A stretch of 22,844 nucleotides of DNA from Acarospora socialis (taxonomy: Eukaryota > Ascomycota > Lecanoromycetes > Acarosporales > Acarosporaceae), in NCBI GenBank assembly GCA_025617375.2, contig JAMYGW020000032.1:1-22844 (forward strand), in the 5' to 3' direction. The notes under the pieces were generated by a model. The model worked only from the letters and a program-made list of their open reading frames with translations. It did no database searches and was not told the origin of the DNA. Each line of letters begins with the position of its first letter. Position 1 is the first letter of the stretch. Shown in pieces: positions 8,421 to 16,795 of the stretch. The position numbers and the translations under genes were made by a program.

Positions 8421-9017
8421 CTAATAGCTAGAAGTTTTCCAATCATTGTTAACACCCAATAGCTTGTGGGTTCTCTCGCCGGATTGGAGAGCAGCCCCAC
8501 GCTTTGGACGACCTAAGAGTAGAATGTCAGTCATCTATGTTGACTGTAGTCAACATCAATGTTAAGATCAACCGTTTCTAGGTCTGGCCCTCACTATCTC
8601 CATGTTGTCCGTCTCAGTCAAGGAAGACAGCGAGCTTTCAGAGTCTGATGGGTTGCTCTGAGGATTCGGTGCTGCGGTTGTGGACGTCATGGTAGAGGTT
8701 GATTTCTCGTTGATGGGTGGCATGTGAGTTTCAGGGTTTGCACGAATAGATGGCTCAGTGACTGTCGGTGGCGCTGGTGCAGAGTCGCGATGATGTTGTT
8801 GGTCATCGGCGAAGTTTGACGGCGATACAGCTGTATGATATTAGTATAGAAGTTGACTGCAGTCAACTTGAAAACCTGGCTCACCTATAGCTGACAGCAT
8901 CGTCGGTGTTGCAGGATCAGGTTCGGTGGATCCGGTTTTTCGAAGCACATCCTTGGCTTCCAGGTTGCAGAAGATTTCAAGCCTCCAGGCTCTTCCAACT
9001 GGGCTGAAAAGGGGCAT
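8421..9017 (-). CDS. Small Ser/Thr/Pro-rich protein with AT-hook-like motif (three exons)
   Basis: Exons are 9017-8885, 8830-8573 and 8512-8421, with phases agreeing at both junctions, giving 160 residues. The start MPLFSPVGRAWRLEIFCNLE looks ordered; residues 28-115 are disordered and rich in Ser, Thr, Pro and Asn (for example STSTMTSTTAAPNPQSNPSD), followed by the acidic-Ser patch SESSLSSLTETD. The C-terminal part has RARPRNGRPKRGAA, an AT-hook-like GRP core between basic residues, so a minor-groove DNA-binding role is possible. The second intron interrupts the Gly codon of that core. Intron A (8831-8884, 54 nt) has GTGAGC, TACTAAT and CAG; intron B (8513-8572, 60 nt) has GTTGAT, CTGAC and TAG. 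Both contain the same palindrome. Family not recognised; the frame is also open for 12 codons before the ATG, so an upstream exon is possible. Confidence 0.65.
8537..8556. repeat. Near-perfect palindrome in intron B, same core
   Basis: ATGTTGACT and AGTCAACAT are 9-bp arms around a 2-base centre. It lies inside the 60-nt intron B (8513-8572), about 16 bases from the donor and a few bases before the GACTGAC branch-like motif. Its central 16 bases match those of the intron A palindrome at 15 positions. Confidence 0.95.
8850..8869. repeat. Perfect 20-bp palindrome in intron A
   Basis: AAGTTGACTGCAGTCAACTT is its own reverse complement. It lies inside the 54-nt intron A (8831-8884), starting about 15 bases after the donor and ending just before the TACTAAT branch region. 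Confidence 0.95.
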
Positions 9018-9299
9018 TAGGTGGCTTCCCTCGTTGCAGTGATTGAGATGCTTGCCTCAAAAATTTGGTGGCGTCAACCGGTGGCCCAGCGGCGGTTCAC
9101 CACTCAAGGACAGGGACTCACTCACCCCTTTGTTTTTCATTGCTCGCCTGCCCATGTTTTTTGTTCACCTCTTTAAGCACCTTTGTCTACATTGCCTGCA
9201 CCTTTTTTTCCCCACTGCTTCAAGCAAGACACTCACAACCAATCTTCCCATCCAATTCTCATCAACGTTCAGCATTCTCTGACACGCGCACATGATGGC

Positions 9300-9745
9300 A
9301 CAAGTGCTCACAACCCGGACGCCCTACCTGGGGTGACACCAACCAGTCCAGCTACAACCCTGCAGGTGTTCCTCCAGGCACTGCAGCAGCAGAAGATCAC
9401 CACTGAGCTCAATGGTGTCTTCCTCAAAGCAAGTTGTGTCCAAAACCAGAAATGGCTCCCACCCTTCCCTGCGTGATGGCCGCCACCGACTGACACAGTG
9501 CGCATCCAGGTAAACCTGGGCAAGTTGAGTACAGTGAAGAGAAGCTGCTCTATGCACACTGCAACCAGGCTGTCAACGCTGCCCATGCCAGTGGGACCCT
9601 CTTCTTTCTTGAAGGGCATAGATCAGTGGCTAAGTCGCAACAGGTCAGTGAAACTTCCCCAATGACCTTGGAGAGTGTAGATGAGGGAGCAAGTATAGAA
9701 ATGAATGATGAGAAGGGTAGGCAGAAGCGGGGGAACCTACGGTGA
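9300..9745 (+). pseudogene. Unrecognised coding stretch, frame-broken
   Basis: The first frame reads PATTLQVFLQALQQQKITTE then LNGVFLKASCVQNQKWLPPF and stops at 9476. A second frame, from about 9500, reads EYSEEKLLYAHCNQAVNAAH, ASGTLFFLEGHRSVAKSQQ and SVDEGASIEMNDEKGRQKRG, ending at TGA 9743-9745. Both have ordinary protein composition and would join through a one-base shift or a short intron in 9410-9500. No ATG is in frame upstream, and a 103-codon minus-strand frame overlaps, so strand choice is by composition only. Family unknown. Confidence 0.35.
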
Positions 9746-9961
9746 GACGGAGAAAAGCGGCGAAAGAACTTAGATGGTGGCGGAAAGAACTGCGAGAACG
9801 CCTGACGCTCTTGTCAAACATGCTGTTTCATGGCGTTGGTACCTGGGCCTGGGCTAGGTCGCGAAGGACTCTGTTGCCCTGACCAATTGGCTTCTCTGAA
9901 CCACATGAAATAATCGTATATAGCTGCAACAACCACAACTAACAGAATTAGGTGTTGAGGA

Positions 9962-10003
9962 AATTCAGTGATTCAGGCATGTGATGAGAAACATCACTGA
10001 ATT
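9962..10003. repeat. Inverted repeat with 11-bp arms
   Basis: AATTCAGTGAT (9962-9972) pairs perfectly with ATCACTGAATT (9993-10003) across 20 bases. An alternative hairpin, GTGATG with CATCAC around AGAAA, uses part of the same right arm, so the two folds exclude each other. It sits in a stretch (9746-10111) without a supported gene. Confidence 0.7.
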
Positions 10004-10111
10004 CATTTAGTCAGAAGCTCCGAATCAGTAAGACAATCACAGAAGACTGAAGCTAATTGGTAGAGTCTATGGAGTGGCAAGAAGGTAGAAATGCCGACGC
10101 CACCGTTGGTC

Positions 10112-10552
10112 TTATCCCCTTTTCCTTGCCTTGCGTTCGCAGTTACCGTCGTCCTCTGCTTTATGTTGTTGGCCACTTGTCATATCGCTCTTCACTGGTG
10201 TGTTTTCTGATATATGGTCCTCTACTGCGGTGGCATCTGTTCTCAAGTCAGCTTACTTTAGCCTGTCGATGAATATGCTAGGGATGTCTAGCAGGAACAC
10301 ATTCACCTAGAACCTGACTTCGCAAGTCAGGCTGGCCTTTTGCCTTAGTGGTCAAGATCCTTAACAAATTTATGAGTGAATGTGCAGGTTACGCGTAAGC
10401 GCGACCGTAACATCGGAAGACATAGACCGGTCAGGAGCAAGCGTAGTAAATGGAGATGAAAGTTGCACACTTCCTTTGGAAAAAGCATAAACGGATGAAG
10501 TGAGATTGGGAGGGGAGCACCAATCCCCTTTATTAGCCCCATTGGCAGCCAT
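10112..10552 (-). CDS. Possible small Ser/Thr-rich protein with basic tail (two exons)
   Basis: Exon 1 starts with ATG 10552 and reads MAANGANKGDWCSPPNL, then a Ser/Thr/Pro-rich stretch (SSPFTTLAPDRSMSSDVTV) to about 10390. Exon 2 reads ATAVEDHISENTPVKSDMTS, then GQQHKAEDDGNCERKARKRG and TAA at 10112-10114. The segment between them contains stops. A donor GTAACC near 10389 and an acceptor near 10250 would join them in the same phase, leaving an intron of about 130-150 nt, long for this window; it contains the hairpin at 10313-10331. The composition (disordered middle, basic C-terminus) recalls the genes at 8421-9017 and 13839-14442. Splicing is inferred, and the family is unknown. Confidence 0.38.
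10313..10331. repeat. Hairpin CCTGACTT/AAGTCAGG
   Basis: 8-bp perfect arms with a 3-base loop, inside the putative intron of the 10112-10552 gene. The arms share the TGACT...AGTCA element with the intron palindromes at 8537 and 8850. Confidence 0.7.
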
Positions 10553-10659
10553 CCTTGGAGCCACACGAGTCGGGTTGAGCGAGGGCGCGCACGCGTCGAA
10601 GGTGAGAGTAGAAAGAGATTCTGGCTAAAGCGGCAGGTCTCAGGCAAGCTTCAGTCGCT

Positions 10660-12093
10660 TTGAGCTGCCAAGCTACCTCAAAGCATTGCATCAGATACAA
10701 AATTCAATCATTTAGCACTGCACAGAGGTTCCATTGCAGCCTTCCGATACTCCTGGAGATTACAAATATGCTGAGTCTGTGTGTAAGCCCTGCATCTAAG
10801 CGCCCTGCTGAACCTGGGTGCAAATTCTCTGTCCTGACCCTGTAGGGTCCCACAGTAAGCGCCTATTCCAACCCTTCCATGAGATGGTGGAGAGGTTGCG
10901 ATACTAACAGTTTAATTGTCGTCAATGCATAAGAGTCTAAGAGGTCAACTCTTGTAACCACGCCCAGCGAACCCAGACAGTGTGGTTTTGAGGCGCAATG
11001 TTAATGGCGCTGTTTCGGCAGTCCCTTTGGTGGCATAGTGGTCCTCAGAACCCTTGGTTGTTCATATTGATGCAAAGTGTCGCATATATATGATGTTTGG
11101 CTGTGGGTAGAGTGTACTCCTAGGTAGGATGCACTGCACAATTGTCAGTCGTATTGTACCGAGGCACCGTGATTTGAGATCCCAGTAGCTGACAATACTC
11201 GCTCCCTCGAGTCCTTGCACGGTCTAAAATCCGATCCCGCAATTGAGAGACATTCATCTACAAATTAATAATGGTCTTCATGCTTTTCTAGTGGAGCTGA
11301 GGCTCAGACATCCATCAGTTATGGAATGGTGGGTGGAGGATATCAACATCGAGGGCGACGACAGTGGCGACAGGGTGGTGACAGGCACAAGCAGCAGGGA
11401 GCGGTACATTTTTCTCAAGTCACGGACGTAACATCACAGGCTGAATGTGTAGTACTTTTGCTTGTTGTTTGATTTCAACTGCTCAAACCCTAAGTCTGAC
11501 ATCCTCAACTCTGCAAGGCCTTCTTTTCTCCAAATCATGCGACTGACCTAATCGAAAACCCTCACGAGTGCCATTGTACACTATCACGTCCATTCAACGC
11601 CTTCAATATCCTTATCATCAGCACCCAGGCAGTTATGGGCTTGCTCTCTCTTAGCACACTCACCTAACTGCAAAGAGGCCGTCAAAACGTCAACTTGCGA
11701 AAAAGTGTTCTAGCTGCGGGCGCAAGACGAGCGTACTAATGGGAGGCGTGAGAGCGAGAGTTGCGATGATATAACTTGACATATCAAGATCCAATGAACA
11801 CTAAGTCAATCATAGAGGTCAAAGCATGCGGGTAGTATTAGTTGTCATTATTATCTAGAGTATCTAGAATTAAATTACATGATATGTGGTGTGCGCCACT
11901 AAGCCCAAGTAGGCTCCTGGAGAACGTGACCTAAAACTCTATGAGAATCCCTACCGGATAAGGCCTGGATTTCTGACATATACTAACATGAAATCAGATG
12001 CATAACCCGAAACACCCGCACATGCCTCCTTAACCTTCCCCGTACACGATGATCCCAACATTCTCAACCTCGCCGTCACATTCGGCCTCGGGG
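10660..12093. other. No supported gene
   Basis: Only short frames are open. The plus frame at 11243-11431, which includes VEDINIEGDDSGDRVV, has plausible composition but no motif, neighbours or splice signals. A small palindromic GACCCTGTAGGGTC occurs near 10837. No RNA gene was recognised. Confidence 0.4.
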
Positions 12094-13044
12094 TCACTGT
12101 CGCTGTCTTCTCTGCTGCCTTTCCCGCTTTGTTTTCCGCCTTCTCCGCCCTCTTTGCCCTTTCTTCGCCCTCGCTCCCGCGTCTAGTGTGTCAACCAACT
12201 CTTTGTAGTATGACTGAACTGCTGCTAGCTGAAATAGATTACTGTTCCAGTCATACTGCAAGAAAAGTATATCACTATAGCTCTTCTCAGTACTATTTTC
12301 CTCATCACTCACTCCATCCTTGCAGTCTTCCTTGTTCCACAAAAGTGCAATACCCATTGAGCTGCTTGCTACAGCGGGAAAGATTATTGGAACAGTGAAT
12401 TCATCCAAATTAATATCTCCTTCTCAGCTTTTTTCTTCTGAGATTTCTCCTATGAAGACAGGATCTGGTTCTAGATCTTTTTGATTACTTTGCCAGTTTG
12501 CAATGCACAGTTCAGGATATTTCTCGCCCGCAAATATAATTGAAGAACTCTGATACCCAAAGCAGCCAGTACCTGAGATATCATTTTCAAAATTTCCAAA
12601 ACATGCTCTAAGGATAGTCTTGGTGGTAAAAGGATTGTATTATTATTCCGCACAATGTCTTCATACCACCTTGGTGATGAATCTTCCTGATGAATATCAA
12701 ATTCTTTCAATATTTAGTAGTGTCCACAAAAGAATGTCTTCAGAAAAGTGTGGAGTCAGTAGTTTATCTGAATATGTCTCAGTCAGATCAGAACCAAGAC
12801 GCCAACAGAAGCATCCGACGATAAATTGGGTCAACAACAAAGGCTTTGACATATATTGAAGGTGGCAACACACATACAGTCTCATCCTAGAATCACCTAA
12901 ATAGGCAGAGTACTGATATAGAGAGATCAGGAATGTTTATCTGATTTATAGCAACAAGTCCTACTCATTAATAACAACAGCCTGATTCAAGCCACCAGAG
13001 GGACCAGTGTAAAGTGAGCTTGCCTCGAAGCAAAGTTGAAACTC
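12094..13044 (-). pseudogene. Decayed gene of unknown family
   Basis: One minus-strand frame carries the coding texture for the last 180 or so codons: TILRACFGNFENDISGTGC, SSIIFAGEKYPELCIANWQS, LEPDPVFIGEISEEKS, a TGA, then GDINLDEFTVPIIFPAVASS, ALLWNKEDCKDGVSDEENS and FQLAAVQSYYKELVDTLD. It ends in a very basic tail (KKGQRGRRRRKTKRERQQRR) and TGA at 12094-12096. In the same frame, further 5', MSKPLLLTQFIVGCFCWRL and LTETYSDKLLTPHFSEDILL are open before several stops near 12650-12700. An ATG at 13044 (MSFNFASRQAHFTLVPLVA) is a plausible original start, with a TATA box about 45 bases before it. Either unseen introns or several nonsense mutations separate the parts. I do not recognise the family. 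Confidence 0.5.
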
Positions 13045-13089
13045 ATGATTACAAAATCTGTACAGTTGCTGAACTAGCCTTTGTAAACA

Positions 13090-13098
13090 ACGTATATA
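13090..13098 (-). promoter_or_regulatory. TATA-box-like element
   Basis: TATATATAC on the minus strand lies about 45 bases upstream of the ATG at 13044 and is followed by an A/T- and pyrimidine-rich leader. Position suits a core promoter for the decayed gene below it. Confidence 0.35.
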
Positions 13099-13356
13099 TA
13101 GCAGACATAGGCTGAGCTCGGGAAACAACATCATTCTTGACAACCTGGTATATCTACACCAGACAATTATAGACATGTGGGTGACATTGGCCAGTGAACA
13201 ATACCGATGACCACGTTACAGAACCATTTTACCGGCACTCAGACCAGACTCAATTTAATTCTACCTAATTCACCTTCTAATTCTGGAACAGGAAGGGGGG
13301 AAGGGCAGGCTCCAACCTTATAAAATCAGGAAGGAAGATCGGCCTTCATGAACCTT

Positions 13357-13593
13357 GTACGAGAATTTAGTTTTTAGTGATGGGGCGTACGTGGAACCCA
13401 CAACAAGGAGGACAAGTAAGTCATATAATTTATCACTGAAGATGATCTATACAAAGCTTCAGGTGCTTGCTTTCAATTACAAGTATTTGACTGCATTGGT
13501 GAAGATATCGGTGCTGTTTACTTTGAGATTCTACACATTTTGTTGTGGTGCCGGTTACAGTACGCCCCATCACTAAAAACTAAATTCTCGTAC
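13357..13593. mobile_element. MITE with perfect 34-bp terminal inverted repeats
   Basis: The first 34 bases (13357-13390, GTACGAGAATTTAGTTTTTA...) are the exact reverse complement of the last 34 (13560-13593). Imperfect pairing continues inward: AACCC..CACAACAA on the left faces TTGTTGTGG..GGTT on the right. Total length is 237 bp, with no transposase. The ends allow a TA duplication (as for Tc1/mariner-type elements) or a GTAC duplication; the palindromic border makes this ambiguous. The identity of both repeats suggests recent insertion. The 73-codon frame inside is a by-product of the element. Confidence 0.92.
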
Positions 13594-13838
13594 TCCTAAG
13601 ACATGTTTCGCCACCGAATCCTCCTGGTCGCTGGGAAGCATACGGATCCAAAATTATAGCAGCGAGGCATCATCTTTTCTTTGCAACTGGCAGGAAGTCA
13701 CGGTAATATGAACTGTGTGTAGGTGTCTTAATTCTGTCAACTATATTTTGCATCAGTCTAATACACACTCCCCCAAGTTTGATACCACTATCGATCTGAC
13801 AGAAGGACGGTTCAGGCTATCTCAAAGCTTTGATAGTT

Positions 13839-14442
13839 TCAAGCATTACCCCACCCGCCCGCTCTCCTAACTTTCTTCCTTGGTGGTCGGGCCTGAGAGA
13901 TCCGATACTTCAAACTTGTTTCACTAGATTTGCGGAGCTCCATGATTCTGGTCGACCTGCGCACTGATTTGGTGGGATGTGGCTTGTTGCTAGAAGGCAT
14001 GTCTCACCGATGAAGGTGATGAGGAATTCCCTCTTCCATACAGATAGAATTGTCTGTACATATGTGAGCATGAGTGATAACTGTGATGAAGTGAGACCTT
14101 ACCTAGATTGTGATCAGTCTTAGGTGCTGAGCCAAATACCTTTTTGTCCTCATCCTCTTCAACCTTCGGCACTTGAGTACCCTGTGGCTCTACGTGAATC
14201 CATTCACTGATCTCGAATCCCTCGTTTTGAGACTGGACTCGAGGGCTACTGGGTAACTCATTGTTGGTCTCAGGAGACAGAGTTGAGACAGGAAGGGTGC
14301 TCTCTTCGTAGTTGTTCGCCTTGTGTGAGGTGTCAGACAGGAAACAAAACCAATATATATCGCTATCAGGAGCGGGTGGATTGTTGTTAAGAACTGCTGG
14401 ATTGATAGTCAAAGAATCCATGCTCGAATAGGGGAGAGACAT
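13839..14442 (-). CDS. Ser/Thr-rich protein with basic C-terminus (three exons)
   Basis: Exons are 14442-14103, 14053-14008 and 13956-13839; both junction phases agree and the product has 167 residues. Introns are 49 nt (GTAAGG...TACAG) and 51 nt (GTGAGA...GCGCAG). It starts MSLPYSSMDSLTINPAVL; the middle is disordered, rich in Ser, Pro, Glu and Asn (TLSPETNNELPSSPRVQSQ), with an acidic patch KVEEDEDKKV. The third exon is basic, RSTRIMELRKSSETSLKYR then RPPRKKVRRAGG, likely a nuclear localisation or nucleic-acid-binding tail. I do not recognise the family. About 70 bases after the stop a copia-like polypurine signal lies on the same strand. Unlike its neighbours the frame is undamaged once spliced. 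Confidence 0.62.
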
Positions 14443-16372
14443 TCAGTTCTATGAGACTTGGAGATCAAGACTTGGTGGTTCGAGGGTGATCTACGTAGGT
14501 TTATAGCTACTACACCTCATCGGCCGCACCATGAGCGGCCTCATGATTCTACTGGCGAAAATGCTGTTGCTGCACGTTATGCTGCGCCCTGGGTCAAGTC
14601 GCCAGCGGGTAGCTGCAAACATAGCAGCTCATGCATCGGCTCCGTTCTACAGCTTGACGAACTAGCTAGCCAAGGGTTCACCTGCAACCCCAGCCGCAAA
14701 TCAAAATCGAGCTACGGATCCTCTGCTCGAGGAACAACAACTCCGGCATAGGAGCGTCACACTCAAAGGCGGAATGCAGGGCCCTACATAATAAAACTGT
14801 GCTATCAGATCGACACAAACCCATGTCCTCGAGTCTCGGCCCTGATAATCCAAGTTGAAACGGCATAGCACTACTCCAACAGCCGTTCTGGGAATTCTAT
14901 GTAGGATATGCTCGCTCCACACTGGTGCCACATCACTCGTTCGAGCATTGTCAAGACACAGCATTTGAAAATGAAGCCGGTAGGTCGAGGAGAGAAGGAG
15001 TGGCGATCCAAAAGGAAAGTGCCTCATACATGTCGTCGAAGAGTGGGCCACATATCCTTACCGCTCGTACTCCGCTTGCTAGTGATTGTCTGGGATATTA
15101 CCCCTTGCAGGAGCTGCGAGCTGGGCTTTTCTAAGACACTTAGCGATCTTGATGCTTGCTTATTGATAGGTCCATTGCAACATTCTCGACATGGGTACAG
15201 AAACAACATACTGCCTGGTGGCCCTGCTGCATGCCCAGCTCGTCAATGTATTGAATTGAGAAGCCCATAACGCCTGAACCAACCAGTCGACGCGTAAGAT
15301 GTCCCTCGCCCGCAATTGCATTATCGGGATTAGCCAAGAGCATCTGTAACGTCTACCATTAAACTGGATGTATGATTGATCTGGAGCTCTTTGGTTGCAT
15401 GCCACTTCAACAATCCAAGTTAGATCGGACCGCAGAATAGTCCTGATCACAGCAATAGGTCCTGGTTGACGTTGTACGTAGTCTCAAGGCCACTGAAACC
15501 GGCTGAGCCCAAGACAACATTACTCAGCATATGCAAGGCGGAGCCACGCAGGTAGTACCAGAACAACGCAGATGGCAATATGTATGATGCCGAATAGCCA
15601 TGATATTGTGAGTGAACACTTCCACAGTAGCTGTGATGCAACAATGAGAATAACCCAAATCTTGACAAGTCAAGCGCGAGCGAAAAGTGAGACACAGGCG
15701 GCCATACGGTCATGCAGGAGGTTTACAGAGCGCCGCAGACTCACTGCAGACTCTGCATCATATTGGGACTGCTTTGAGCAATTTCTGCGACAAGTCAGAA
15801 GTATTGTTGCACAGAGGAATAAGTTGTCTTTTTCTTTGGCCCCAACATATAGTTGTGTATAACTCAGACTTCCGGCTTCAATACGTCAAGAGGTCGCGGT
15901 TCGCATCTCGGGCCACCACGACAGGACGTTCAAATATGATGTGTAGAGGGGAAATGAGAGAAGCTGCGTAAATAGTGCTATCAGTTGACAATCATGCTTA
16001 GATGTGAAGGGGAAGTGCCCGCTGAAACATAACGGATTGAACGAGAGAGGGAAAGCTAGCAAGCATGGCGTGAGCGACAGAGCGACTGAGCCGAATGAGT
16101 CCAGGCCGAGAGCCTAGGGTAAAGGGCTCAAGGGACGATGAAGTAGTGAAGAAGGCAGCAGAGTGCTGGGTGAAACTCCTTACGGAGTAAAGCCTTACCC
16201 GAAAGAAGAGGCACCAGAACTACTTTCCTTACAAGAAGTGTTCATTCTTGACTACCATTACTCTCCTCGGTGCTTGACTCATCATCACAATGTGACGCCC
16301 CCTGCTTGGTGACCATGAAAACGGCAACGCTCGGACCATAATTGGGATTTGGCACACCTTTCCTCAAATAGT
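14443..16372. other. No supported gene
   Basis: Several frames of 90-120 codons overlap on both strands (plus 14458-14751, minus 15160-15450, plus 15572-15862), but none shows a known motif or a consistent splice pattern, and they contradict each other. Stretches such as AAIRSCRRFTERRRLTADSA (plus, around 15710) look protein-like and may be remnants. Confidence 0.4.
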
Positions 16373-16795
16373 TCAATGACTAAACAAACGCATCTCCTTA
16401 GTGAAGAAACCATCTATGTTTTTAGCGCTTAAGCTTTTCCAATTCCTAATATTATGTACGGTCTGTGCTGCTGTGGTGACCATAGCTTCTTTGAATTTAG
16501 GGCTTGTTGTCTGCTTGTCAAGATATCGCATAAGGTGGATTTCCATCTCCTTGGTCCCTATATGCGCACCAGGTCTTCGGTGGAGAACTCACTGAGCTTC
16601 CCTCGATATATCCATTCGCACACTTTGGCAAAGATACGTGGGTCGTCGTCAGGGAGTGAGACGGTGGCTTTTGTATTTTCTTCAAAACCGTGGCCCAGAG
16701 CTCCCCTGAAAAAACCGGACTCTGATTCCAGGCCAACCAGAACTGTAATGGGTTTAGATCCGTATATGCTACCATGTAGCAATCAGAGTTATTTG
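16373..16795 (-). pseudogene. Second BTB/POZ domain remnant
   Basis: The minus strand reads SKPITVLVGLESESGFFRGA, LGHGFEENTKATVSLPDDDP and RIFAKVCEWIYRGKLSEFST, the central BTB pattern (VxVG, S.FF..AL...F.E, V.LP.DDP..F..V..WIY.G.L). Relative to the family about 15 residues between VLVG and the S.FF motif (the F.VH..LL part) are missing, suggesting an internal deletion. A TAG at 16558-16560 ends this frame; a shifted frame continues EMEIHLMRYLDKQTTSPKF, KEAMVTTAAQTVHN and KNIDGFFTKEMRLFSH to TGA at 16373-16375. No ATG is in frame 5' of the domain. This copy is distinct in sequence from the BTB remnant at 1830-2425. Confidence 0.68.

Noticed and set aside
9308-9619. 103-codon minus-strand ORF
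   Set aside because: Composition rich in Cys, Trp and Val with no motif; it mirrors better coding texture on the plus strand.
11030-11095. tRNA-like start (GGTGGCATAGTGGTC resembles an A box)
   Set aside because: No B box of the GGTTCRANNCC type and no cloverleaf pairing follow.
13355-13576. 73-codon plus-strand ORF
   Set aside because: It lies within the MITE and depends on the inverted-repeat sequence.
13715-13768. GTGTGTA...TACACAC as a tiny LTR-like unit
   Set aside because: The 54-bp span is far too short for an LTR and the 7-bp borders are low complexity.
14458-15862. Several 90-120 codon frames on both strands
   Set aside because: They overlap each other, lack motifs and cannot be joined by convincing splice sites.
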